Source: Stygibacter sp964604155
GTDB taxonomy: Bacteria > Cloacimonadota > Cloacimonadia > Cloacimonadales > TCS61
NCBI GenBank assembly: GCA_964604155.1
Contig: CAZRXY010000015.1
Location: forward strand, 1-14,809
Reading direction: 5' to 3'
DNA: 14,809 bases
Positions 1-6,707 of this stretch are shown piece by piece; positions within the stretch are counted from its first letter, which is position 1; the number at the start of each line of letters is the position of its first letter. Both the position numbers and the translations under genes were made by a program. Below the pieces are notes generated by a model. The model worked only from the letters and a program-made list of their open reading frames with translations, made no database searches and was not told the origin of the DNA.

Positions 1-19
1 AACAAGATATGATTGCTTA

Positions 20-74
20 TTTCAGCCCAACGTAGATGAGGTGTATTCTCACCGAAATCGGAGTTGGGCTGAAA
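20..74. repeat. Inverted repeat, 12-bp perfect arms with internal hairpins
   Basis: TTTCAGCCCAAC at 20-31 pairs perfectly with GTTGGGCTGAAA at 63-74. The 31-base loop can itself fold: GGTG (40-43) with CACC (50-53), or CCG (52-54) with CGG (59-61). As DNA it could extrude a cruciform; as RNA it would be a stem with one internal hairpin. There is no T-tract on either side, so it is not an obvious intrinsic terminator. It may be a REP-like or IS-end-like structure; I do not recognise a named family. Confidence 0.6.
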
Positions 75-85
75 ATATAGTTGAC

Positions 86-112
86 TTGCGAATGGTCGCA
101 CGACCTTCGCAA
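86..112. repeat. Near-perfect hairpin palindrome
   Basis: TTGCGAA (86-92) pairs with TTCGCAA (106-112), and GGTCG (94-98) pairs with CGACC (101-105). This leaves one bulged T (93) and a two-base centre. That makes 12 paired bases in a 27-base element, far more than chance pairing. No T-tract follows. It lies only 12 bases after the preceding inverted repeat, so the two may form one compound element. Confidence 0.6.
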
Positions 113-160
113 TGGTGACGACTAATAACTTCATAAGTTCAATATTCCAAACTATCAAAT

Positions 161-180
161 AAATTTCGAGGGTATGCCAG
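161..180 (+). repeat. ATGCCAG-type dispersed element, copy A
   Basis: This copy reads AAATTTCGAGGGTATGCCAG. It is almost identical (one mismatch) to the inverted copy at 14095-14114, about 14 kb away. Copies at 481-498, 9217-9234 and 14472-14490 share the purine-rich run followed by [TA]ATGCCAG. The next plus-strand genes are the small ORF and nadC, so it lies in sense orientation to them, though more than 380 bases upstream. Confidence 0.5.
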
Positions 181-257
181 GATAAACAAACTGCCCCGAG
201 CTCCATCCAGAACAATAATTTATTTGCCACGGTCTCAACCCGCTAAATAACGGATTC

Positions 258-310
258 ACACGAGATAAAACTCGCTATATAAATGAATTGCCACGAGTTT
301 TAACTCGTGG
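258..310. repeat. REP-like palindromes (CACGAG...CTCGTGG type)
   Basis: A degenerate hairpin, CGAG-N6-CTCG, at 261-274 is followed by the perfect 20-bp palindrome CCACGAGTTTTAACTCGTGG at 291-310. The second resembles hairpins at 9119-9139 and 14247-14267 (shared CC-CG-G...C-CG-GG frame with a T/A-rich centre). Such families of short intergenic palindromes are usually non-autonomous REP/BIME-type elements moved by RAYT transposases in trans. No such transposase gene is in this window, so the mobility link is inference. Confidence 0.5.
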
Positions 311-321
311 TCCTAAAAAAC

Positions 322-345
322 TAAAAAAAAAGGGGTTTTAACCCC
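322..345 (-). terminator. Possible leftward intrinsic terminator / palindrome
   Basis: The palindrome GGGGTTTTAACCCC (332-345) is preceded on the plus strand by nine A residues. Read on the minus strand it is therefore a GC-rich hairpin followed by T9, the form of an intrinsic terminator for leftward transcription. No minus-strand gene that I believe lies to its right, so it may instead be another REP-like palindrome with an A-tract, or may stop antisense transcripts. Confidence 0.35.
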
Positions 346-480
346 AGATCAGATTTATAACGTTATCTCGAGAAAAATCCCTTTACAGGAGAATCATCCC
401 AATCCCCCAGACCAATTCATTCAAAATTCCAAAATCCAAAATTCCCCCCGCAGTCTATTCTTGAGCTGTTAATAAGAAAG

Positions 481-498
481 ATTCCAGAGGAATGCCAG
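481..498 (+). repeat. ATGCCAG-type dispersed element, copy B
   Basis: The copy is ATTCCAGAGGAATGCCAG. Its left part is itself a small hairpin (ATTCC-AGA-GGAAT). It shares with copy C (9217-9234) not only this core but also the word ATTCTTGAGC starting about 25-35 bases upstream (about 457-466 here, about 9193-9202 there), so the two belong to a longer common element. It is in sense orientation to nadC. Confidence 0.45.
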
Positions 499-515
499 AT
501 TTAATGAGAAAATCA

Positions 516-544
516 TTGACAGATGAGGGCGGTAAAAAATTAAT
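516..544 (+). promoter_or_regulatory. Candidate sigma-70 promoter for small ORF-nadC
   Basis: A perfect -35 hexamer TTGACA (516-521) is followed after 17 bases by ATTAAT (539-544), which matches four of six -10 positions but lacks the conserved A2. Transcription would start near 551, giving a leader of about 22 bases before the ATG at 573 with its AAGGA at 562-566. The geometry is coherent, but the -10 is weak. Confidence 0.4.
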
Positions 545-572
545 GGCATCAAAGATAAAATAAGGAAAGCAG

Positions 573-701
573 ATGGTGAGAAGTTCCGGGGAAAAGACGG
601 GAATGGTAATTAAAGAAGAGTACTCTGACGGGGTACTTGGAATAGAAGATAACAAAGCATTCACTTTCAAGGTGGATGCTTTTTTTGTTTGGTGGAAATG
701 A
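573..701 (+). CDS. Small ORF (42 aa) overlapping the nadC start; possible leader peptide
   Basis: I do not recognise this product. The frame starts at an ATG preceded by AAGGA with about six bases of spacing. It encodes 42 residues beginning MVRSSGEKTG and ending in a hydrophobic, aromatic tail (FFVWWK). Its TGA (699-701) overlaps the nadC start region in an ATGATG string, a layout typical of translational coupling. A terminator-like hairpin (654-690) lies inside its 3' end, so translating ribosomes could affect transcription into nadC. The two Trp codons are the same GGTGG bases that serve as the nadC Shine-Dalgarno, so they are weak evidence for tryptophan sensing. The frame continues upstream to 492 apart from one TAA (561-563), so this could also be the tail of a decayed gene of about 70 codons. 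Confidence 0.4.
   Translation: MVRSSGEKTGMVIKEEYSDGVLGIEDNKAFTFKVDAFFVWWK
654..690 (+). terminator. Intrinsic-terminator-like hairpin just upstream of nadC
   Basis: Bases 654-664 (AAAGCATTCAC) pair with 672-682 (GTGGATGCTTT) over 11 positions with one G-T pair, around a 7-base loop. The T-run starts at 680 (TTTTTTT, then GTTT). It ends about 10 bases before the nadC start codon, leaving no room for a separate nadC promoter. It is therefore more likely a leader attenuator than the end of an upstream operon. It lies within the coding frame of the 42-aa ORF. I found no strong competing anti-terminator in 545-650. Confidence 0.6.
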
Positions 702-1528
702 TGGATATCGGCGAGATAATCCGCAGAAGCTTGGAAGAAGATATAGGTTATGGCGATATAACTACGGAGAGTCTGGGTTTAAATTCGCAGAAATCAAAGG
801 CGGGTGTATTTGCCAAAAGCAGTGGAGTACTGGCTGGGATAGAGATATTCAGAGAGACCTTCCATCAGGTTGACAATGGATTGGAGATTACATTATATCA
901 TAGAGATGGAGCAATTTTAAAGTCAGGAGACAGGATAGCCGAGATAGTTGGCAGATCATCATCAATCCTAAAAGGTGAACGCGTAGCTTTGAATTTTTTA
1001 CAGCGCCTATCGGGGATAGCTACATTGACTCGGGAATTAGTGAACAGGATAGGTGATCATCGAGCAAGATTATTAGACACCAGAAAGACCACGCCGTTAC
1101 TGCGTCAATTAGAGAAGTATGCAGTACGGGTGGGCGGCGGTTATAATCACCGTTTTGGATTATATGATATGATCATGCTTAAGGAGAATCACATAGCATC
1201 TGTGGGCTCTATCAGTAAAGCGATAGAAAGGGTGCGAGCCATAGACACCAGCCATAAGTTAGAAATCGAGGTGAAGAATCTGGAAGAATTAAAGGAAGCA
1301 GCTTTAAACGCAGTAGATCGGGTGATGCTTGATAATATGTGCCTTTCTGAGATGCGTGAGGCTGTGCGTCTTTATAGTGGAAAGATAGAGCTGGAAGCAT
1401 CGGGCAATGTAAATTTAGAGAGAATATCGGAAATTGCTGCTACAGGAGTAGATTTTATCTCCAGTGGCTTAATGACCCATTCCTACAAATCAATGGATAT
1501 CAGTTTGATATTTGAAGAGGATGAATAA
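701..1528 (+). CDS. nadC: Nicotinate-nucleotide pyrophosphorylase (carboxylating), NadC
   Basis: NadC is the quinolinate phosphoribosyltransferase: it turns quinolinate and PRPP into nicotinate mononucleotide, CO2 and PPi in cytosolic NAD synthesis. The 275-residue length is normal. The EDIGYGDIT opening, the LLDTRKTTPLLR segment with catalytic Arg/Lys (about residues 126-137), the VGGGYNHRFGLYD and MLKENH motifs, and the C-terminal LEASGNV and SSG phosphate-binding segments identify it clearly. I chose ATG 701, five bases after GGTGG (691-695). ATG 698 (adding one Met) and TTG 689 are also in frame, but their spacing is poorer. nadA and nadB are not in the window. The next gene starts two bases after its stop. 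A terminator-like hairpin just upstream suggests control by attenuation. Confidence 0.95.
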   Translation: MDIGEIIRRSLEEDIGYGDITTESLGLNSQKSKAGVFAKSSGVLAGIEIFRETFHQVDNGLEITLYHRDGAILKSGDRIAEIVGRSSSILKGERVALNFLQRLSGIATLTRELVNRIGDHRARLLDTRKTTPLLRQLEKYAVRVGGGYNHRFGLYDMIMLKENHIASVGSISKAIERVRAIDTSHKLEIEVKNLEELKEAALNAVDRVMLDNMCLSEMREAVRLYSGKIELEASGNVNLERISEIAATGVDFISSGLMTHSYKSMDISLIFEEDE

Positions 1529-1530
1529 AA

Positions 1531-2241
1531 ATGCGAAAAGAATTACAATTATTAGCAGAGATGCAGAAGCGCGATGACCGGATCACGGAATTGCAGGTTC
1601 TAGTGAAAAATCTTCCCGAGCAGTTAAACAATTTAAAAAAGAATGTATCTGTAGCGAAAGAAGAATTAGAAAATGTACAAAGTGAATTAGATAACAACCG
1701 GAAGGAACAGGACATGCGGGAACTAGAGATAAAGAGCAACAAAGAAGTGATGGGAAAATATCAGAATCAATTATTGACAATTCAGACCAATAAAGAATAT
1801 AAAGCCTTAAATAGAGAAGTGAGTCATCTTGAGCAGAAAAATATCGAGCTTGAGGATGAGATAGTGGCATTAATGGAGCAAAACGAGGAGTATCGAGAGC
1901 ATAAGGCAGCTTCAGAGAAGGCTTTTGAGAGAGCATTAGCAGAATTGAAGGCAAATGAAAAGCGTCTGGAGGATGAGATAGAGACGGTACAGATTGAGAT
2001 GGAAAAGTACAGCAGTGAACGTAAGGTATTAGCTGGTGAATTGCCGACGTCATTAGTAAAGAAATATGCGGCATTAATCAAAAACAGGAATCGTAAGGCG
2101 CTGGTATATCTTGTGGGCAATTCTTGTGGGGGGTGTGGGTTTATGATAAGGCCGCAGGTGATGGTCGATCTTCATGAGGGCGAAAAGATCATATATTGTG
2201 AGGGTTGTGGTAGATTTATAGTTTTTGATGTGAATAGATAG
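1531..2241 (+). CDS. Coiled-coil protein with C-terminal C4 zinc ribbon (CT398/DUF164-like)
   Basis: A long charged coiled coil (about residues 5-170, Glu/Lys/Leu/Gln rich) is followed by a zinc ribbon with C199-x2-C202 and C223-x2-C226. This two-part design is that of the PF02591 family, whose Chlamydia member CT398 forms an antiparallel hairpin and has been reported to bind sigma-54 (RpoN). The biochemical role in most bacteria is not established. The 236-residue length is typical. It starts with ATG two bases after the nadC stop, so it is surely co-transcribed, and its stop lies about 20 bases before the RNase P RNA. From recall, family members often sit near rnpB or Nif3 genes; a Nif3 homologue lies at 12347-13447 here. 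Confidence 0.85.
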   Translation: MRKELQLLAEMQKRDDRITELQVLVKNLPEQLNNLKKNVSVAKEELENVQSELDNNRKEQDMRELEIKSNKEVMGKYQNQLLTIQTNKEYKALNREVSHLEQKNIELEDEIVALMEQNEEYREHKAASEKAFERALAELKANEKRLEDEIETVQIEMEKYSSERKVLAGELPTSLVKKYAALIKNRNRKALVYLVGNSCGGCGFMIRPQVMVDLHEGEKIIYCEGCGRFIVFDVNR

Positions 2242-2260
2242 AGAATCTGTCGGAGAGGAT

Positions 2261-2594
2261 CAAATATCTGCTGTCCAGCATTAGCTGGAGAGAGGAAAGT
2301 CCGAACACCGCAGGGCAGGATACTTCTTAATGGGAAGTCTTTGTGAAAAGGAGCGAGCTCCACAGAAACAAACCGCCTGTTTATGGTAAGGTTGAAATGG
2401 CAGAGTAAGAGCCTGCCAGATTCTAGCGTGAGCTAGAATGCTCGGAATGCCTTATCCGGTGCAATGCCAAATAGGGGAGCAGTCTTCGGACCCGGATTTG
2501 CCCGATCCGGTTTGCTCCCGGGTAGGCAGCTAAAGCCGGCATTAATTGTCCCCGTTGGGAATAGCGATATCCGGCTTAGAGAAATAGATATTAG
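2261..2594 (+). ncRNA. rnpB: RNase P RNA (class A), catalytic subunit
   Basis: RNase P RNA cleaves the 5' leader from pre-tRNA. The diagnostic strings are present in order: GAGAGGAAAGTCCGAACACC near the 5' end (CR-I), CAGAAACAAACCGCC, GGTAAGGTTGAAATGGCAGA with AAGAGCCTGCC, AATAGGGGAGC, GGGTAGGCAGCTA and the closing TCCGGCTTA. A terminal helix can form between AATATCT (2263-2269) and AGATATT (2586-2592), which sets the approximate ends; they may be off by several bases. P3 is the CCAGC-ATTA-GCTGG hairpin. There is no T-tract terminator after it and recJ follows about 78 bases later, so it is probably cut out of a longer transcript or transcription continues into recJ. Confidence 0.93.
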
Positions 2595-2671
2595 GTTACT
2601 TGTTAGGTGATCTACAGAATTCGGCTTATGATCGTCTCCGACAGCACAAAAAAAAGAGAATAGGAAAAATA

Positions 2672-4396
2672 ATGCAGAAAAGATGGAAGATAGCAGATGA
2701 ATTAAGTTTAGAAGAGAAAGAAATTCAAAAACGAATAACCGAGGAGATGAAGTGTCCCGATATGATAGCAGAGATGCTTGTCAGGCGAGAGCTTTATGAC
2801 CAGTCAGCGATAAACAATTTTTTCCACCCCAGCCTGTCATCCACGCATGACCCGTTCCTGTTTGAGGATATGTCTAAGGCAGTTGATCGAATAATAAAGG
2901 CAATCAAGGACAATGAATTGATTACTATCTATGGTGATTATGATGTGGATGGCACTACTTCTACGGCTTTATTGTATCTTGGATTAAAGAAGGTGAATGC
3001 GCACATAGATTTCTATATTCCGCACAGGATGATCGATGGTTATGGTTTATCGATTTCAGGAGTTGATCAGCTCAAAGAAAATGGCACATCTTTGATAATC
3101 AGCGTAGATTGCGGGATCAATTCTATCAATGAAGTTGAGTCGATCAATAATCTCGGCATGGATATTATTATCACAGACCATCATAATCCCAAAGAAGAAT
3201 TGCCCGATGCTGTAGCGATCATCAATCCCAAATTGCCTGATTGCCGCTATCCCTGCAAGGAGCTGGCGGGAGTGGGCGTTGCCTATAAATTATTGATGGC
3301 GGTTTATTTGCAGCTTGGCATTGATTCCAGTGAGCTTAGTAATAAATATCTTGATCTGGTAGCTCTGGGCACTATTGCAGACATAGTACCGCTGGTGGGA
3401 GAGAACCGGATATATTCGTCAATTGGTTTAGAGCACATGGTTAAGCGCCAGAATATCGGCATGAACGCCCTGATCAATATTGCAGGGCTCACAGAGAAGG
3501 AGCTAAATACCGGCGATATCGTATTTGGCATAGCCCCCAGGATCAATGCTGCAGGCAGAATGGGCACGGCGCTCACGGCGGTTGAGCTCATGGTTTCTGT
3601 AGATGAGAAGGAGAGTAGAGAACTGGCGCAGCAAATAGAGCATCAGAATTCCTTACGCCAGCAGATAGATCAGAAAACATTTAATGAGGCATGCCAAATC
3701 ATCGAAAAGAAATACAATGATTTAGAGAATACCCTATTCATTGTTGTATCATCTGATGAATGGCACCCCGGCGTGATAGGCATAGTAGCATCCAAACTGG
3801 TTGAAAAGTATTACCGACCGGCTGTGATGATATCTTTTAAGGACGGCATGGGCAGCGGTTCCGGCAGAAGCATTGCCGATTTTGACCTATTTGATGCCCT
3901 CAGTCATGTTCAAGAATATCTGGATACTTTTGGCGGACACAAATATGCAGCAGGTTTATCTATTCTTGCGGAGTATGTGGATACCTTTGAGAACCAGATA
4001 ACGCGGTATATGAGGAGTAATATCACTCCGGAGCTGCTCGTTCCACCGCTAAAGATAGATTCTAATCTGGAATTATATGAGATCAATGAGAATCTCCTGG
4101 AATGGTTAAATCACTTTGCTCCATTTGGTCCGGGCAATATGAAGCCAGTATTTTATACACGCGGCGTGACATTAGTGGGTTATCCCTATTGTGTGGGTAA
4201 AAATCATCTCAAGCTCAAGGTGATGAAAGATGGCTGTGAGCTGGATTTGATAGGCTTCAATCTCGGTGATTACCTGCCATTTCTAAAAAAAGGCACTCAG
4301 ATAGAAATAGCTTATTCCCTGGAATTTAATACCTGGCAAGGAAGAACGAGTATCCAGGGAAAGCTGAAAGACCTCCATTTTGAAAAAGATATCTAG
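2672..4396 (+). CDS. recJ: Single-stranded-DNA-specific 5'-3' exonuclease RecJ
   Basis: RecJ is a DHH-family nuclease that degrades single-stranded DNA 5' to 3' in recombination and mismatch repair. Visible motifs, numbered from this start: DYDVDGTTS (about 89-97), SVDCG (about 145-149), TDHH (about 168-171), the ELAGVGVAYK segment, an Asp in TIADIVP (about 237), RINAAGR, and the DHHA1 signature GGHKYAAG (about 421-428). A C-terminal OB-like domain follows. The length of 574 aa is usual. I chose ATG 2672 because TAGGA ends six bases before it. The frame stays open back to a TTG at 2600, but that would give 24 odd basic residues and start against the end of rnpB. The last 17 bases overlap the lipoprotein gene. 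Confidence 0.95.
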   Translation: MQKRWKIADELSLEEKEIQKRITEEMKCPDMIAEMLVRRELYDQSAINNFFHPSLSSTHDPFLFEDMSKAVDRIIKAIKDNELITIYGDYDVDGTTSTALLYLGLKKVNAHIDFYIPHRMIDGYGLSISGVDQLKENGTSLIISVDCGINSINEVESINNLGMDIIITDHHNPKEELPDAVAIINPKLPDCRYPCKELAGVGVAYKLLMAVYLQLGIDSSELSNKYLDLVALGTIADIVPLVGENRIYSSIGLEHMVKRQNIGMNALINIAGLTEKELNTGDIVFGIAPRINAAGRMGTALTAVELMVSVDEKESRELAQQIEHQNSLRQQIDQKTFNEACQIIEKKYNDLENTLFIVVSSDEWHPGVIGIVASKLVEKYYRPAVMISFKDGMGSGSGRSIADFDLFDALSHVQEYLDTFGGHKYAAGLSILAEYVDTFENQITRYMRSNITPELLVPPLKIDSNLELYEINENLLEWLNHFAPFGPGNMKPVFYTRGVTLVGYPYCVGKNHLKLKVMKDGCELDLIGFNLGDYLPFLKKGTQIEIAYSLEFNTWQGRTSIQGKLKDLHFEKDI

Positions 4397-5189
4397 TTTA
4401 CTGCTGATAATTATCATCTTTGGCTGCAGCTATAATCAAACAGTTCGCAGAAGACAACCCCAATCCTTCCAGGAGCAGGATAGATTTTCCATAGATATTG
4501 AGATAAAAAAGATATGCTATAACGATTTTAAAAAAGTATATTATATCTGGGAAGCCAATACTGACTACGTGCATATTTATCACAAGGGGAAAAAAATTAA
4601 TACGGTAGGTGGCAAAGGTTTTGGCAGGCAGAATTTCCAAAAACTCTCAGATATTAGCCTGTCTGCCGATGGTTATCTTTATGCTTTTGATAGCATAAAC
4701 CGTACTTTGAAAAAATTTGATGAGAATGGTGATCTACGCGCAGAGATTGCCATCAGTTCAGATTTTCAGCCGCAATTGGCTGCGGTTTCTATAGATGGAA
4801 AAATATATATCTATGATGATGAGCGTCATGATATTGTGATACTGGATGCCCGAGGCAGGGAGACCGGCTCTTTTGGCGGTTTGCAATTTGGTGAGATCAG
4901 CAGCCTGGATATTCAGAAAGATATTATTAGTATTTATAATGCAGATCATAAAATCACCTTTTTTTATAGTAGATTTGGTCAGTATATTACCGAGATTGAA
5001 GGGCAGAGTTTCCGCGAGTATGATGAGTATTACAGCCTTAAAGAGCATTATTTTGAGCATCAGCGATCCGGCAGACATTTTGCCATGAATCCCGAAGGCT
5101 GGCGAAAAATGTTTTATCAGGAACCCTGGATTATCCTGACGGGAGAAAAACAGATAATGACGGGGAAGATAGATTATGCCGTGGATTAA
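4380..5189 (+). CDS. Putative outer-surface/periplasmic lipoprotein with NHL-like beta-propeller repeats
   Basis: The N-terminus (MKKISSLLLIIIIFGC) is a lipoprotein signal peptide with the lipobox cysteine at residue 16. The mature part, about 250 residues, carries several propeller-like repeats of the form 'sxDGYLYAFDsinrtLKKFDENGdl' and 'sIDGKIYIYDDerhdIVILDarGRETGSFGG'. These resemble NHL/6-bladed propeller strands, which usually act as protein- or ligand-binding scaffolds. I do not recognise a specific function. The start is a TTG inside the end of recJ (17-base overlap), and its end overlaps lnt by 14 bases. It is therefore tied to the gene for the enzyme that N-acylates lipoproteins; it may be a substrate, but that is inference. 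Confidence 0.75.
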   Translation: MKKISSLLLIIIIFGCSYNQTVRRRQPQSFQEQDRFSIDIEIKKICYNDFKKVYYIWEANTDYVHIYHKGKKINTVGGKGFGRQNFQKLSDISLSADGYLYAFDSINRTLKKFDENGDLRAEIAISSDFQPQLAAVSIDGKIYIYDDERHDIVILDARGRETGSFGGLQFGEISSLDIQKDIISIYNADHKITFFYSRFGQYITEIEGQSFREYDEYYSLKEHYFEHQRSGRHFAMNPEGWRKMFYQEPWIILTGEKQIMTGKIDYAVD

Positions 5190-6654
5190 AGAGCACCGGA
5201 TATTATTTTTTCCCTTACTATCCGCTCTATTACTGGCAATTTCCAGATTGCCCCTGCATCTGGGATTCTTGAGTTATTGCGGTTTTATTCCGCTGCTTTA
5301 TTTTTTTGATTGCAAACCGGAAAGACAGCATTTGAATAAAGGGGCTCTCGTCTTTAGCACCGTATATACGGCAGTAGCCTTGCACTGGATAAATCTGGTG
5401 ACTCCGGCAGGATTTATTGGGATGATCATTTTATTCACTCTCTATTTTATGATAATTTTCCATCTGAATAATCTGTTATGCCATAAAAATGCAAGGTGGC
5501 GTTACTTTGGTTTTATCTTGCTCTGGCTCTCATTCGAGCATCTGCAGAATTATGGTCAATTTGCCTTCCCCTGGTTCTATACGGGCTATTCTCTGGCAGA
5601 TTATACCGTATTGATCCAGCCAGCAGAAATTGGCGGCGTCACGCTTATTTCACTATACGTGATGCTCACCAATATTCTCATCTATCATTATGCGAAAACC
5701 CGGAAAAATTCATCTTTGACGGCAGTTCTGCTAATTCACCTTTTCTGGACAGGATTCTCGAGCTGGCGTTATGAGACGCTCCAGATGGAAAATACAGGAG
5801 TGAAAGCTGCTATCGTGCAGGTGAGCATCCCGCAGGAGATCAAGTGGTCACCGGCATTCCGGGATAGCACATTTGATCTTTATGATAGATATATGGGAAA
5901 GACATCAGATTCTGCGAAACTGGTCATATTTCCTGAATCTGCCATTCCGGGTTATGTTTTGCAGCGTTACACGTTTAGAAATTATGTGAAAAGGATAGCT
6001 GCTGATCACCGGAAAAATCTGTTCACAGGTTTTCCGCATTATGAATATGAGGAAGCAAAAGATGAATTTCTCTATTACAATGCCTGTACTTTATTTGACA
6101 GCCTTGGCAAGTCATATCCATCTTATCACAAGCAGATTTTGGTGCCGTTTGGTGAGCGAATACCTTTGTTAAGCATAATACCGGTATTAGAACAGGTTGA
6201 GCTTGGTCAGGCAAACTGGGAATATGGCTCTGAACTGAGGTATTATTGCCACGAGGGACTAAAATTTACGCCACAGATTTGTTTTGAAGTGGCATTTCCT
6301 GCATTAAATGCCAGAATGGCTCAAGAGAAACCGGATTTTATTATCAATCTCACAAATGATGCCTGGTTTCACTATTCCGCAGGAACATATCAGCATGCGG
6401 TGATGACCAAATATCGGGCAATTGAAACCAGAACGCATTTTTTTAGAGCAGCAAACACAGGCTATTCTCTGGCTGTCAATCCACGCGGAGATATTATGGC
6501 AAAAACAAAATTATTCACTCGGGAAATTTTAGAGGAAAATGTCTATACTTGCAAAGGCAGATCAATATATGTTCGATATCTTTATATCTTCCCGGACATT
6601 TTAGTGGGGCTATGCGGTATTTTATTACTATGGACGCTGATAAAAAAAGATTGA
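5176..6654 (+). CDS. lnt: Apolipoprotein N-acyltransferase Lnt
   Basis: Lnt transfers a fatty acyl chain from phospholipid to the N-terminal cysteine of lipoproteins, the last maturation step at the inner membrane of diderm bacteria. The first ~195 residues are hydrophobic with several membrane segments and the HFPW-like FAFPWFYTGYSLADY stretch. The rest is a carbon-nitrogen hydrolase domain with the expected Glu-Lys-Cys triad: E254 (FPESAIPG), K319 (YHKQILVPFGE) and C369 (ICFEVAFP), plus NLTNDAWF. A final membrane helix (about 470-488) closes the protein. The length of 492 aa is normal. The start overlaps the lipoprotein gene by 14 bases, so translational coupling is likely. Confidence 0.95.
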   Translation: MPWIKEHRILFFPLLSALLLAISRLPLHLGFLSYCGFIPLLYFFDCKPERQHLNKGALVFSTVYTAVALHWINLVTPAGFIGMIILFTLYFMIIFHLNNLLCHKNARWRYFGFILLWLSFEHLQNYGQFAFPWFYTGYSLADYTVLIQPAEIGGVTLISLYVMLTNILIYHYAKTRKNSSLTAVLLIHLFWTGFSSWRYETLQMENTGVKAAIVQVSIPQEIKWSPAFRDSTFDLYDRYMGKTSDSAKLVIFPESAIPGYVLQRYTFRNYVKRIAADHRKNLFTGFPHYEYEEAKDEFLYYNACTLFDSLGKSYPSYHKQILVPFGERIPLLSIIPVLEQVELGQANWEYGSELRYYCHEGLKFTPQICFEVAFPALNARMAQEKPDFIINLTNDAWFHYSAGTYQHAVMTKYRAIETRTHFFRAANTGYSLAVNPRGDIMAKTKLFTREILEENVYTCKGRSIYVRYLYIFPDILVGLCGILLLWTLIKKD

Positions 6655-6707
6655 CTTCCAAATTAAGAAAACAAAATTAAACGAAAAATACTGAGGGAAG
6701 GTGGAAA

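Larger units (their letters stand above)
1..515. other. Non-coding stretch rich in palindromes
   Basis: I see no credible gene here: every frame is broken by stops and no ribosome-binding site precedes a usable reading frame. The stretch holds two strong inverted repeats (20-74 and 86-112), a run of CACGAG/CTCGTGG-type palindromes (about 258-345), an A-rich segment with repeated AAAATTCC-like words (about 421-445), and two copies of the ATGCCAG-type dispersed element (161-180 and 481-498). It resembles an accumulation site for short non-autonomous repeats rather than a decayed gene, although decay cannot be excluded. Confidence 0.6.

Noticed and set aside
455..670. Minus-strand 71-codon frame upstream of nadC
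   Set aside because: It begins with a TTG lacking a ribosome-binding site and is antisense to the better supported small ORF at 573-701. A possible terminator at 322-345 is the only point in its favour.
690..695. Tandem Trp codons of the small ORF as tryptophan-sensing attenuation codons for nadC
   Set aside because: They lie after the hairpin rather than before it and consist of the GGTGG bases needed as the nadC ribosome-binding site.
676..873. Plus-strand 65-codon frame overlapping the nadC 5' end
   Set aside because: It has an SD-like AAGGTGG too close to its ATG, and it overlaps nadC in another frame with no recognisable protein features.
2600..2671. Longer N-terminus for RecJ from TTG 2600
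   Set aside because: It would start just after the RNase P RNA 3' end and add a basic segment unlike RecJ; ATG 2672 has TAGGA at good spacing.
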